DNA of 64,000 bases from Candidatus Scalindua sp. (GCA_021777035.1 JAIQZR010000010.1:62001-126000), one strand, 5' to 3'; positions 26,903-36,334 are shown, counted from the stretch's first letter. Notes: generated from the sequence alone by a model not told the origin. Numbers and translations: made by a program.

Positions 26903-27612
26903 GTATTGGTCCCGGCAATATGGAAAATATGAGCATCAGGGCAGTTGAGGTTATTAAAAATTCTGACTGTGTTATTGGTTATAAGACATATATTAATTTA
27001 ATAAAAGAGCTGATTAAGGACAAAGAGGTGATTACTTCAGGAATGCGTGCAGAAATAGACCGCGCTTCTCTGGCTATTGAAAAAGCAGAAGCGGGAAAAG
27101 TTGTTTCTGTGATAAGCAGTGGTGATCCGGGTGTCTTCGGAATGGCAGGTCTGGTCTTAGAAGTTGCAAAAAATTGCAAACAAAGAATTCCAGTTGAAGT
27201 TGTGCCCGGTATTCCATCAGAGAATGCGGCAGCAGCGCTCTTAGGCGCTCCGCTGATGCATGATCATGTTACCATAAGCTTGAGTGATCTTCTGACCCCG
27301 TGGGATGTTATTGAGAAAAGGATAACACTTGCGGCAGAGGGAGATTTTGTAGTTGTCCTGTATAATCCAAAAAGTTCGGAGAGGAAATGGCAAATTGAAA
27401 AGACGATTGAGATACTGTTAACCGAAAAACCTTCTGACACGCCTGTTGGTATTGTAAAAAGTGCCATGCGTAAAAAGCAAAATGTAACAATCACTGATCT
27501 TGGCTCAGTATTGGAACACCCGATAGATATGACCACAATATTGATCGTTGGTAATTCAACAACATTTGTTTATGATAATTACATGGTGACAAAGAGAGGT
27601 TACAACGTTTGA
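26896..27612 (+). CDS. cobJ: Precorrin-3B / cobalt-precorrin-3 C17-methyltransferase
   Basis: SAM-dependent tetrapyrrole methylase that methylates C17 with ring contraction (CobJ/CbiH). The 238-aa protein starts at GTG with VGIGPGNMENMSIRAVEVI. It has GYKTYINLI, ISSGDPGVFGMAGLVLE near residue 75 and VVPGIPSENAAAALLGAPLMHDHVTISLSD near residue 100. The C-terminal part includes VVLYNPKSSERKW. It is embedded between cbiG and cobK with overlaps at both ends. In the anaerobic pathway the name cbiH would be used. Confidence 0.92.
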   Translation: MVGIGPGNMENMSIRAVEVIKNSDCVIGYKTYINLIKELIKDKEVITSGMRAEIDRASLAIEKAEAGKVVSVISSGDPGVFGMAGLVLEVAKNCKQRIPVEVVPGIPSENAAAALLGAPLMHDHVTISLSDLLTPWDVIEKRITLAAEGDFVVVLYNPKSSERKWQIEKTIEILLTEKPSDTPVGIVKSAMRKKQNVTITDLGSVLEHPIDMTTILIVGNSTTFVYDNYMVTKRGYNV

Positions 27613-28400
27613 TATTGGTGATGTCCGGTACTGAAGAGGGCAGGGAAATCGTAAAAATGCTGAATGATAAAGGCCAGGGTGTTGTCACAACGGTCGCTAC
27701 TGAGTACGGTCATAAAATATACGAGAAAATTGGATTGGGCCATTTGTGTATTCAGGGGAGGCTTGATATAAGGGAATTATCTGAGTTCATACGAGAAAAA
27801 AATATTGTTACTCTGATTGATGCAACTCATCCATACGCAACTCAAGTTTCACTTAACGCAATAAAGGCAAGCGAAGAAAGCAATATTAAATATATCAGAT
27901 TTCAGAGGTCTGCATCGGTAACAGAAGACGGTGACCTTGGTAAAACTTCTTTGGAAAAACAGAGGTTTGTACACGTTGTCAAGGATATGGATGAAGCGGT
28001 CGGTTGGTGCAGAAAATCTGACAAAAAGAGAATATTATTAACAACCGGTTTTTCCGCTGCTGAAAAGTTTGTAAAATTAAAAGATGAAAAAGAGATTTAC
28101 ATCAGGATATTACCTATGTCAACGCATATTGAGGCGTGTGTCGATATGGGTATTAAGCCGTCAAACATTCTCGCTCTCCAGGGGCCTTTCTCATTAGAAC
28201 TTAATAAGGCAATATACAACCAATATAAGATTGATGTTGTGGTTACAAAGGATAGTGGCAAGACAGGTGGTGTTCCTGAAAAGATGCAATCTGCAAGAGA
28301 AGCAGGAATTGATATCGTTATAATTAAGAGAGAAGAGATAGATTATCCGGTAGAGTGTTCATCAATTGATGAGGTTTTTTGTTTGTTGGGGATGGGATAG
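27609..28400 (+). CDS. cobK: Precorrin-6A / cobalt-precorrin-6A reductase
   Basis: NADPH-dependent reduction of the corrin macrocycle (CobK/CbiJ). The 263-aa protein starts at TTG with ILVMSGTEEGREIVKML, overlapping cobJ by 4 bp. The LIDATHPYATQVSLNAIKA motif near residue 75 is typical. ILLTTGFSAAEKFVKL near residue 145 and VVTKDSGKTGGVPEKMQSA near residue 215 complete the match. It ends the three-gene unit; the other corrinoid genes must lie elsewhere. Confidence 0.9.
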   Translation: MILVMSGTEEGREIVKMLNDKGQGVVTTVATEYGHKIYEKIGLGHLCIQGRLDIRELSEFIREKNIVTLIDATHPYATQVSLNAIKASEESNIKYIRFQRSASVTEDGDLGKTSLEKQRFVHVVKDMDEAVGWCRKSDKKRILLTTGFSAAEKFVKLKDEKEIYIRILPMSTHIEACVDMGIKPSNILALQGPFSLELNKAIYNQYKIDVVVTKDSGKTGGVPEKMQSAREAGIDIVIIKREEIDYPVECSSIDEVFCLLGMG

Positions 28401-28420
28401 AAACAGTTTAAGTCTAGACA

Positions 28421-28693
28421 CGAATTGCACGAATTAGCACATAGGTTGTATTCATAAATTGACAGTTTTCAAAATATCATGGATGATAGGTTAATTTACA
28501 TGGAAGAAGCATATAGAATAATCGATTTGTATGGAAGTACATAGAACGCCTTAACAAGAGCCATGTAAGGCAGACCTTTAAATTACCTTGCCGCATCAAA
28601 GCTCAAATTAGGATTACTGGTAAATTTTGGTGAGGAGAGTCTAACCCACAAATGAGTTGTTTTATGAAAATTGGTGTTAATTAGTGTAATTCG
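28421..28693. repeat. Possible degenerate element with imperfect terminal inverted repeats
   Basis: CGAATTGCACGAATTAGCAC at 28421-28440 matches the complement of 28674-28693 at about 16 of 20 bases. The roughly 270 bp between contain no gene I can support. AATTCGTG/AATTAG words repeated like this are common in dispersed non-coding repeats, so this may be an old MITE filling the cobK-hutH gap. The pairing is imperfect and no target duplication is visible. Confidence 0.3.
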
Positions 28694-28711
28694 GTACGCC
28701 ATGAGGCGTAC
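28694..28711 (+). other. Hairpin in the hutH leader
   Basis: A perfect GTACGCC-ATGA-GGCGTAC stem-loop ends 24 bases before the hutH ATG. It could be an RNA hairpin affecting translation or an operator palindrome. Function unknown. Confidence 0.45.
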
Positions 28712-28735
28712 ATATGTCTGAAGTGACAATCTGAG

Positions 28736-30274
28736 ATGGTTATGAAAAAAATAGAAATCAATGGTGGCGATCTGTCCTTTTCTCAAGTTGAGTATGTCGT
28801 AAGAGGTGATGCAAAGATATCCCTTGATAAGGAAGTCAAGAAAAGGGTGAGTTCTGCACAGAAAATTATTAAGAAGGCGATAGATGGGAAAAAAGAAATT
28901 TACGGAGTAACAACAGGGTTTGGGGCGTTGAGTGGAACCTTTATATCTGAAGACAGAAGGAGACAGCTGCAGAGAAATATCATTCTGAGTCATTCTGCTG
29001 GTGTTGGTGATTGCTTTGATCAAGAAGTTGTCCGTGCCGTAATGCTACTGAAAATAAATGATCTTGCGAAAGGTCATTCAGGGATCAGGTTCGATACATT
29101 ACAGACATTAGTGAAAATGTTGAATACAAGAGTGCATCCGGTTATTCCGGAAAAGGGTTCGGTTGGTGCAAGCGGTGATTTAGCCCCATTGGCGCATTTG
29201 GCATTGGTGTTAATCGGTGAAGGTAAAGCAGTTTTCAATGACAAATTGCTGTCTGGCAAAAAAGCGATGAAGAGTGCAGGAATTGAATTACGCGAGCTTG
29301 AGGCGGGTGAAGGATTGGCATTAGTTAATGGAACCCAGGTGATGACCGGTGTCGGTGCGTTAGCTTTAAATGATTCAATAAATCTGCTAAAGGCTGCAGA
29401 TATTGTGGCAGGTATGACTCTTGAGGTGCTGCTGGGTTCAAATATTGAATTAAACGAAAAAATTCATAATGTAAGGCCGCATAAAGGGCAAATAATCAGT
29501 GCTGATAATCTAAGAAGGATAACTGAAAATAGTGAGATAATGACCTCGCACAAAGATTGTTCAAGAGTGCAGGATGCATATTCGATAAGGTGTTCTCCTC
29601 AAGTACACGGCGCTTCTATTGATGCCTTGAATTATGTAAAGAACGTGGTAGAGACAGAGATGAATTCTGCCACTGGTAATCCTCTGATTTTTCAGGAGAC
29701 AGAAGAGATATTTAATAATGGTGGTAATTTCCATGGACAGCCAATTGCGCTGGCTATGGATTTTCTTGCAATTGCCATTTCGGAGATTGCAAATATATCA
29801 GAGAGGAGAATTGAGAGACTGGTGAACCCTCTCTTGAGTGGCTTACCGGCATTTTTAATAGATGACCCGGGACTAAATTCAGGTTTAATGATAGCACAAT
29901 ATACGGCCGCTTCTCTGGTTTCGGAAAATAAAGTATTATCACACCCTGCAAGTGTTGATTCTATACCTACTTCTGCGAATAAAGAAGATCATGTAAGTAT
30001 GGGTACTATTGCGGCAAGAAAGTGCAGGCAGGTGCTTTATAATACGGAAAATGTAATCGCTATCGAACTGTTGTGCGCTGCTCAGGCGCTTGATCTCTTT
30101 ACGAATCTCAAAGCTGGTACCGGGAGCATTGATGCTTACAGAGTGATAAGAAAACATATTTCTCACCTGAAAGAAGATAGAATCATTTCAAATGATATAG
30201 AAATAATGTATAATCTGGTTCACGATGGCAAAATAGTTTCATCGGTAGAAAAAAAAATTGGAGCACTAAAGTAG
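28736..30274 (+). CDS. hutH: Histidine ammonia-lyase
   Basis: Eliminates ammonia from L-histidine to give urocanate. The self-forming MIO cofactor comes from the Ala-Ser-Gly in GSVGASGDLAPLAHLAL near residue 145. YGVTTGFGALSGTF near residue 55 and LQRNIILSHSAGVGD near residue 82 follow the histidine-type pattern (Ser-His in the selectivity position, unlike phenylalanine or tyrosine lyases). VQDAYSIRCSPQVHG, ATGNPLIF and GGNFHGQPIAL are conserved downstream. Length (512 aa) is normal. No hutU, hutI or hutG is adjacent, so degradation beyond urocanate is not shown here; urocanate or ammonia could serve another purpose. There is no good Shine-Dalgarno sequence; ATG 28742 is an alternative. Confidence 0.88.
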   Translation: MVMKKIEINGGDLSFSQVEYVVRGDAKISLDKEVKKRVSSAQKIIKKAIDGKKEIYGVTTGFGALSGTFISEDRRRQLQRNIILSHSAGVGDCFDQEVVRAVMLLKINDLAKGHSGIRFDTLQTLVKMLNTRVHPVIPEKGSVGASGDLAPLAHLALVLIGEGKAVFNDKLLSGKKAMKSAGIELRELEAGEGLALVNGTQVMTGVGALALNDSINLLKAADIVAGMTLEVLLGSNIELNEKIHNVRPHKGQIISADNLRRITENSEIMTSHKDCSRVQDAYSIRCSPQVHGASIDALNYVKNVVETEMNSATGNPLIFQETEEIFNNGGNFHGQPIALAMDFLAIAISEIANISERRIERLVNPLLSGLPAFLIDDPGLNSGLMIAQYTAASLVSENKVLSHPASVDSIPTSANKEDHVSMGTIAARKCRQVLYNTENVIAIELLCAAQALDLFTNLKAGTGSIDAYRVIRKHISHLKEDRIISNDIEIMYNLVHDGKIVSSVEKKIGALK

Positions 30275-30396
30275 CGTAATGACCTTTTTCGTTCTAAATT
30301 TTCACATAAGGTAAATTCATTACTATTTGCATACGATAGAGCTATTTGATCTGAAATAAACGGTAGTATACTTAAATTGAATGAAAGGAGTTGTTG

Positions 30397-30918
30397 ATGA
30401 AAGGTATGGTAAAGGTCAAAATTGGTTTGGCTGTTTTAATTTCTCTCGCCTGTATTGATGGTTTAATATTAAAAAGTGTTCATGCGCAACATACAGATGT
30501 TTTCAACCTATATCAGGACAAGGGGCCAAACAATCCAAATAATCTAAATAAAAATGATTTGACCAAGGATGTTAAGCCTGGTATGCCGGAAGTGGAGTTG
30601 ATTGAAGTGGAAAATCACATTACGTACAAAGTTTCGGTTGAAAAGGGTAAATACGATGCAAAAGATCTCACAATGGCAGATATTGAACTATGGGAGATTG
30701 TGGATAAAACACCATTTGAGTGGCATCAGATCGATTTCTATCAGGAGAGTGATATAGAGGAAATACACACGAGGACTTTTGGCAAACAAGGCTGTATTCG
30801 CAAACGTAATGGTAGTGTGTTCTGGCTTAAGGATGGCAGGAAGTGTGTATATTGGACACCGTGGTCTACGTGGGATTGCAGACCGGAAGGAGAAAGGGAC
30901 ATTGCAGTCTATCCTTAG
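30397..30918 (+). CDS. Exported protein of unknown function
   Basis: Not recognised. ATG 30397 has AAGGAG six bases upstream and opens a signal peptide (about residues 1-28, ending KSVHAQ). The mature part (about 145 aa) has a Pro/Asn-rich segment (GPNNPNNLNKND), then a compact acidic domain with many Trp and aromatic residues and two Cys near the end (KQGCIRKR, GRKCVYWTPW, TWDCRPEGE). It sits 116 bp after hutH in the same direction and may share its transcript. A periplasmic or anammoxosomal location is inferred from the signal peptide alone. Confidence 0.65.
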   Translation: MKGMVKVKIGLAVLISLACIDGLILKSVHAQHTDVFNLYQDKGPNNPNNLNKNDLTKDVKPGMPEVELIEVENHITYKVSVEKGKYDAKDLTMADIELWEIVDKTPFEWHQIDFYQESDIEEIHTRTFGKQGCIRKRNGSVFWLKDGRKCVYWTPWSTWDCRPEGERDIAVYP

Positions 30919-30986
30919 ACATATAAGATCAGATTATTGACGCCTTACTATCAAATAGATTCTATCTGTTAGCAAAGAGTGAAAAT

Positions 30987-32621
30987 ATGACTGTTGCAAG
31001 AACTATAGGTGATTATCTCATTCAGAAACTTTATGCACATGACGTTAGGCATGTATTTGGCGTGCCTGGTGATTATGTTCTGAGTTTTTTTCACAAACTG
31101 GAATCCGGTGATCTACAGGTAGTAAACACGTGTGACGAACAGGGGGCCGGTTTCGCGGCAGATGCTTATGCAAGAATAAATGGGCTGGGTGTAGTCTGTG
31201 TTACATACTGTGTCGGCGGCTTGAAAGTTGCAAATTCTACTGCTCAGGCGTTTGCTGAAAAGTCTCCGGTTGTTGTAATAAGTGGAGCGCCTGGTACAAA
31301 CGAAAGAATAAAATCACCGCTTTTGCATCATAAGGTTCGAGATTTTGATACGCAATTGAAGATCTTCGAACAGATAACAGTGGCCTCAACTATACTCGAC
31401 AATCCCCAAACAGCATGTCGTGAAATTGATCGAGTAATCGATGCCGCCTTACAACACAAGAGACCTGTCTATATTGAACTACCACGTAATATGGTTTCTA
31501 TTACTGCAGTACCATATTATTTGCCTCAGGAAATACCTCTACCTCGTGATAACAATGTCCTTAATGAGGCACTACTTGAAGCAACAGAAATTATTAACGC
31601 ATCTGTCAAACCTGCTATTATTGCGGGTATAGAGTTACATAGATATGGGCTACAAGATGAATTTGTTCAGTTTATAGAAGAAACTCATATTCCGGTTGCT
31701 TCTACTCCACTGAGTAAATCAGTTATCAGCGAGCACCATCCAAAATATATGGGAATTTATGAGGGTGCTATTGGTTGTGAGAAAGTAAGAGAATATATAG
31801 AATCAAGTGATTGCCTGATTCTTATGGGTACATTTATGACAGATATAAATCTCGGCATGTTCACGGCACATCTTGATCAAGGTAAATCTATATACGCTAC
31901 CAGCGAGAAGGTGTACATCCATTATCACACTTATGAAGATGTAAGTTTAAGTGCTTTTCTTAAGGGCCTTTTAAATGGCAGGATCAACCGATGTCAGCCT
32001 GCAGAGAGCCCCCATCCGGAACACCCTCAATCATCCCAACCTGTTCCAGGAAAGAAAATTACTATAAAATATCTATACCAGTACCTTAACTCCTTTATCG
32101 GTAGAAATACCGTAATTATTGCCGATACAGGGGACGCGATGTTTGCCGCTATGGACATGACAATTCACAAGGAGACTAAGTTTCTGTCAACGGCATATTA
32201 TGCCTCAATGGGGTTTGCTGTACCAGCAAGCCTTGGGGTACAGCTAGCTGACCCAACTCTACGTCCTCTTGTACTTGTAGGAGACGGGGCTTTTCAAATG
32301 ACAGGAATGGAGTTGTCAACATCTGCAAGATATCAGCTTAGCCCAATTGTTATTGTTTTAAATAATGGTGGCTATGGGACTGAACGTCCGATGTTGGATG
32401 GTCATTTCAATGACGTCAAATCCTGGGAATATGGTTGTATACCTGATATCATTAAGTCAGGTAGAGGGTTTGACATTAAGACAGAAGACCAACTCGAAGA
32501 AGCGTTGCAACTTTCAAGTCAATATACGAAAGACATCTGTATACTTAATGTGCAAATAGACGCTGATGACAAGTCGCTGTCTCTTGAGCGTATGACCAAA
32601 GCATTTGCTAAATACGTATAA
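30987..32621 (+). CDS. Thiamine-diphosphate 2-oxoacid decarboxylase (pyruvate/indolepyruvate type)
   Basis: Non-oxidative decarboxylase turning a 2-oxo acid into an aldehyde and CO2. At 544 aa it has the three-domain PDC fold. The catalytic Glu is in VNTCDEQGAGFAADAYAR near residue 50, the PDC-type His-His pair in PLLHHKVRDFDTQ near residue 115, and the ThDP/Mg motif in VGDGAFQMTGMELS with NNGGYGTERPM near residue 465. The HH pair separates it from acetolactate synthase. Substrate (pyruvate, indolepyruvate, phenylpyruvate) cannot be fixed by eye. An unusual Pro/His/Ser-rich linker lies at about residues 335-355. It follows the exported protein by 68 bp. Confidence 0.87.
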   Translation: MTVARTIGDYLIQKLYAHDVRHVFGVPGDYVLSFFHKLESGDLQVVNTCDEQGAGFAADAYARINGLGVVCVTYCVGGLKVANSTAQAFAEKSPVVVISGAPGTNERIKSPLLHHKVRDFDTQLKIFEQITVASTILDNPQTACREIDRVIDAALQHKRPVYIELPRNMVSITAVPYYLPQEIPLPRDNNVLNEALLEATEIINASVKPAIIAGIELHRYGLQDEFVQFIEETHIPVASTPLSKSVISEHHPKYMGIYEGAIGCEKVREYIESSDCLILMGTFMTDINLGMFTAHLDQGKSIYATSEKVYIHYHTYEDVSLSAFLKGLLNGRINRCQPAESPHPEHPQSSQPVPGKKITIKYLYQYLNSFIGRNTVIIADTGDAMFAAMDMTIHKETKFLSTAYYASMGFAVPASLGVQLADPTLRPLVLVGDGAFQMTGMELSTSARYQLSPIVIVLNNGGYGTERPMLDGHFNDVKSWEYGCIPDIIKSGRGFDIKTEDQLEEALQLSSQYTKDICILNVQIDADDKSLSLERMTKAFAKYV

Positions 32622-32682
32622 TACTGATGTTTATCGTCTTATAATTAAAATAATTTTATAAAAGATTGATGATAATAAGTTA

Positions 32683-32711
32683 TTGTGTTTGTCAAGATTT
32701 AGGTATATAAT
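32683..32711 (+). promoter_or_regulatory. Possible sigma-70 promoter
   Basis: TTGTGT (32683-32688), 17-bp spacer, perfect TATAAT (32706-32711). It lies ahead of the exported protein gene at 32823. A hairpin at 32774-32798 (AAGCC-A-TCTG, loop CCAGG, CAGA-C-GGCTT) lies in the predicted leader. Confidence 0.35.
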
Positions 32712-32822
32712 GAAGAGTTATCAGTACAGGAGTTTTTTTGTTGTAATATTTAAAGATAGATAATTTTAAAGTTAAGCCATCTGCCAGGCAGACGGCTTTC
32801 GTTATATTTGGGTAGATTAATA

Positions 32823-33632
32823 ATGTTCAAAAATTCACTTTTAGTAGTTCTGGTTCTACTGTTTACAAGTCCAGCCTTTGCAATTGAAAATAGAGCTAAA
32901 GACGTTTTGGAGACAACAGATTTTAGTGTTGATCAGGTACTTAATGACGTGTACGCACTTGTCGATTCTGAAAATGTAAAATTGTTCGATCAAAAAAATG
33001 AGGAGATGGATATGGAGCTTATCTCACTTTTTGATACATCTATTCTCAGGTCTAAGCTCGAGCAGTTTTATACAATGCTTTTTTACATATCCAGTTATGC
33101 AACAATCGATAAAAATGAGTTTACTATTGATCGTGATTTGACAATCAAACTTTTGATCTCAAGTAGAGTTTTTACTGATAGAGAATTTCCACAAAACATT
33201 TCGAATGTTTTCCTGTCCAGAGAAAATAGAAAAACACCATTCTATAAGGTTTCATTCAGTAGCGACAGAGTAGAGCTTGGCTTGAATTATGGTGATGGAT
33301 ACGGAATAGTAAAAGTGGGAATGGAGCAGGAAGCTCAGGCGCTTGTGTTTTACGGTGCATTTTCTTTCAAGCTAAGAAAAAAGGTGGAGAATGTTGAGGC
33401 GTATGATTTTGATGGTGTCGATATTTATGGTAACTTTGGTTCACGAGGCATTGTTAATGTTGATGTAAATTATGTTGCTGTGAAGTCTGTAGAATTTCAT
33501 AAAGAGTCTGAAATGGCCCTTGTTAAAGCAAAGGTATCAAGGAAAGAGTTTGAAATAAATAAGCATACATGGCTTCTTGGTCTTGTTACAAGATTTGTTA
33601 CTGATAAATCTCTTCAGCCGATTGATTGGTAA
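32823..33632 (+). CDS. Exported protein of unknown function
   Basis: Not recognised. ATG 32823 starts a 270-residue protein with a signal peptide (FKNSLLVVLVLLFTSPAFA, cleavage near residue 20); a TTG five codons earlier only lengthens the leader. The mature protein has an acidic alpha-helical first part (about 25-120) and a beta-rich second part (about 125-260, with FYKVSFSSDRVELGLNYGDGYGIVKVG and repeated valine/tyrosine strands). It carries no cysteines, haem motif or lipobox. Expected to be periplasmic or attached to the outer membrane. It stands alone between the decarboxylase and a 700-bp gap. Confidence 0.6.
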   Translation: MFKNSLLVVLVLLFTSPAFAIENRAKDVLETTDFSVDQVLNDVYALVDSENVKLFDQKNEEMDMELISLFDTSILRSKLEQFYTMLFYISSYATIDKNEFTIDRDLTIKLLISSRVFTDREFPQNISNVFLSRENRKTPFYKVSFSSDRVELGLNYGDGYGIVKVGMEQEAQALVFYGAFSFKLRKKVENVEAYDFDGVDIYGNFGSRGIVNVDVNYVAVKSVEFHKESEMALVKAKVSRKEFEINKHTWLLGLVTRFVTDKSLQPIDW

Positions 33633-33914
33633 CCTATTGTTTCTGAAGAACTCATCAGCAATAATAATGAATGGTAAAATTGCTCTCTGTTGAATATCGT
33701 GATTAGGTTGCATTGTAGAAGGATGTGTTACAAATGTCTCATCCATTTTCTTTTAATCCGGGGGGCCTTACGGTGACTAACAATCACCTGAAAAAATCTC
33801 CTCCACCGAGTCTATCTCTCTAACCATCAAACATAAACAGCATCATCATAACGTGATACATTCAAGCCCAAAAGCCTCTGCCGTAAACCCTTGATCTTCC
33901 AACTAATAATATAG

Positions 33915-34082
33915 GAAGAATTAAAAAGCTTTATAGATAGAAAGAGAAAAAGCGGTATCTTTTTGTCTGTCCTGGGATTCGGTCAGGGAAATTATAATGA
34001 TGCCTTGATGCAGAAGCTGGCACAGAATGGTAATGGGAACGCTTCTTATATTGACAACCTCAATGAGGCAAGAATTCCTTAA
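33915..34082 (+). pseudogene. Relic of a von Willebrand factor A-domain protein
   Basis: One frame reads EELKSFIDRKRKSGIFLSVLG, then GFGQGNYNDALMQKLAQNG and NGNASYIDNLNEA, closing at a TAA (34080-34082). These are the last strands and helix of the vWA domain in YfbK-type proteins, which normally continue with a long C-terminal region. An in-frame TAG (33912-33914) closes it on the 5' side, and no MIDAS DxSxS motif is present. It lies inside the otherwise empty 33633-34340 gap. Nothing else in that gap is recognisable. Confidence 0.7.
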
Positions 34083-34340
34083 TTTGGTCAGACTGGCAAA
34101 AGTGATTGAATAGATTTCCGTCACAATAACAGTTATAGAAGAAATTTACTTAACAGAGAATCTGGACAAAGCAGGAGTTATTAAACAGGATTTGAGATGC
34201 TGAAATGCTCTGACGAGGACACTCCGGATTCTCCCTAGAGAGAATCCGATGAGCTTCCTGCTAAAGCCTCTCCATCTACACAAAAAGAAGTCAAAGATTT
34301 ATATTTTTTTATAATGTAATGCAAGGAGGTAGGAAATATT

Positions 34341-35960
34341 ATGATAAGAGTTGGAGGAAAACTTAATTGGATTTTGCTTAGTGCAATTTTGTTGGTGGTT
34401 GGATGTAGCACGATGGCCGTTGATACTCCTATATCAGAAACGACAACCTCAGATAGTACAAGAAAGATTGAAAAAACCCTGGAAGCTGAATATGGAGATA
34501 TTGGGTCCCAAGAGAAGTCGGTCATTGCTCAAAAGGGTGAAAGTAGTAATATTTCAAATCAGTCCTCGCTTATTACAGTTGGTGAGGAAGAACAAGAGTC
34601 ATTTGAAACATTACACCCTTATGATGGTACAGGAGTTGTGTGGAACCGAGCATTTCATTGGCCAAATGCGAGTTACATTAGTATCCATTTCTCAAAATTC
34701 GATCTTGCTCCTGGTGATTACGTTGAGATATCAAGTCCTGACGGAAAATACAAATATAGGTATGAGGGAAGAGGTAAAGTTGTTAGAGGGGGAAAGGCCG
34801 TCATCAGTTCCTTCTGGGCCAGTCACATACCTGGCGATACTGCTCTTGTAATGCTATACAAAAATAATTCTACTAGAGGGTTTGGTTTTGAGATTGATAA
34901 ATGGTCACATGGATTTGAGAGCGGTACTTTGCAGAATATGCTCAAAATTGAAGATCAAACAGATATTGAGGCAATCTGTGGAAATGATGATAAAGAGTGG
35001 GCCTTATGTTACGATGGGACTACTATATACGAAAAGAGCAGAGCTGTTGCAAGGCTTTTAATAAATGGCACTAGTGCATGTACAGGCTGGTTGATTGGTA
35101 GTGCAGGCCATCTCATGACAAACAATCACTGTATTGACACCCAGTCTGATGCAGATAATACGGATTACGAATTTATGGCAGAAGGTGCTACATGTCAAAC
35201 CGATTGCTCCTCGGGGTTTGCATGTCCAGGCACAGTGGAGGCAAGCTCAGGCGCTCTTGTTAAGACAGATTTTGCTTTGGATTATACCCTAGTTCTTCTG
35301 CCCACAAACCTTACTCAGACTTATGGGTTCCTCCAAATAAGGGACGCGCTACCCAATGTCGGTGAAAGGATATATATTCCACAACATCCACATGCCTGGG
35401 GCAAACAAATTGCCGTTAATGATGACCAGACAGGTGGATTTTGTCAAATTCATAGCACTAATGAAATTCCATGTCTTAGCGGGCCAGGAGATATAGGTTA
35501 TTTAGCTGATACCGCCGGTGGAAGTTCAGGATCACCAGTTATTTCATATAGTGACAATCTGGTTGTAGCATTGCATCATTGTGCTAATTGTCCCAATAGA
35601 GGAGTCCCTATTCCCTCCATTATTGACCACCTTGGCCCTGATTTGCCTCCAGGCGCAGTAGGTGACGCGTCCTGTACACTGGGCCTGGATCTTAGCTTCA
35701 TAGCCGGTACTTTTAACATGGACTTCACGGTGGGTCTGACTTCGCCAGCAACCTGGAACGTTTATTTATCTGTAGCAAATGTTGTCGTGCCTCTGTTTTC
35801 AATCCCACTTCCTGCGATCAATCCTCCGTTCTCTTTCCCTCTAGCGGTCCCGGGGTTTCCATCCCTTGGAGGTGTTGGCGTTTTGACGACACTTACTACA
35901 GCAGGCGGAATAGAATGTTCTGCTTGGAAAACTGTTAATACCGGTCCAATAGCACCGTAA
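34341..35960 (+). CDS. Trypsin-like serine protease lipoprotein, lysyl-endopeptidase type
   Basis: A 539-aa exported protease. The N-terminus is a lipoprotein signal with lipobox LVVGC near residue 22. Residues about 85-205 form a beta-rich domain (HPYDGTGVVWNRAF to FGFEIDKWSHGFE) like the N-terminal region of Achromobacter protease I relatives. The peptidase S1 domain has His in GHLMTNNHCID near residue 260, Asp probably in KTDFALDYTLVLLP, and Ser in DTAGGSSGSPVISYS near residue 397, with several Cys for disulfides. A C-terminal hydrophobic, Pro-rich tail (about 440-539) is of unknown role. AAGGAGG precedes the ATG. It is probably exposed on a membrane surface; the substrate is unknown. Confidence 0.82.
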   Translation: MIRVGGKLNWILLSAILLVVGCSTMAVDTPISETTTSDSTRKIEKTLEAEYGDIGSQEKSVIAQKGESSNISNQSSLITVGEEEQESFETLHPYDGTGVVWNRAFHWPNASYISIHFSKFDLAPGDYVEISSPDGKYKYRYEGRGKVVRGGKAVISSFWASHIPGDTALVMLYKNNSTRGFGFEIDKWSHGFESGTLQNMLKIEDQTDIEAICGNDDKEWALCYDGTTIYEKSRAVARLLINGTSACTGWLIGSAGHLMTNNHCIDTQSDADNTDYEFMAEGATCQTDCSSGFACPGTVEASSGALVKTDFALDYTLVLLPTNLTQTYGFLQIRDALPNVGERIYIPQHPHAWGKQIAVNDDQTGGFCQIHSTNEIPCLSGPGDIGYLADTAGGSSGSPVISYSDNLVVALHHCANCPNRGVPIPSIIDHLGPDLPPGAVGDASCTLGLDLSFIAGTFNMDFTVGLTSPATWNVYLSVANVVVPLFSIPLPAINPPFSFPLAVPGFPSLGGVGVLTTLTTAGGIECSAWKTVNTGPIAP

Positions 35961-36334
35961 GTGTAAAAAAAATTCAAGATTCAACAATATTGAATATGAA
36001 CATGAAGGCCTAAAAAACGTAGTAGCTGACAAGCTTGTTACAAGGCACTGGCGACAGCCATCTTATCAATGACTCCGGTAATATATACAATGATGCCCAA
36101 TCTTATGCTCTGATTACTGAAATAGATGAATTAAACATATAAATTCAAAAAAATACTTGAATTATATTATCAATTTGTCTAGAAACTACCTGTTCTCTAA
36201 AACGTAATTTTATATCATCTAAATATAGCATGTTTTAAACAAGAGCCATCTTGAGAGACAGAGTTGTCGTCATTTTATTATGTATTTTGTTTTGATAGAA
36301 ATTAAATAATATTTTTGAAAGGAGAGAAACAATC
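35961..36334. other. Intergenic gap with a short ORF relic
   Basis: No intact gene. Around 36019-36141 a forward frame stays open for about 40 codons (containing QGTGDSHLINDSGNIYND and YALITEIDELNI, then TAA) after two adjacent stops, and reads like the end of a lost gene. I cannot name a family. AGGAGAG before 36335 is the ribosome-binding site of the next gene. Confidence 0.35.

Noticed and set aside
28583-29023. Reverse ORF of 146 codons overlapping hutH
   Set aside because: It is antisense to the hutH start, has no motif and no ribosome-binding site.
34351-34851. Second forward frame (166 codons) within the protease gene
   Set aside because: Shadow frame; the protease frame has the lipobox and catalytic motifs.
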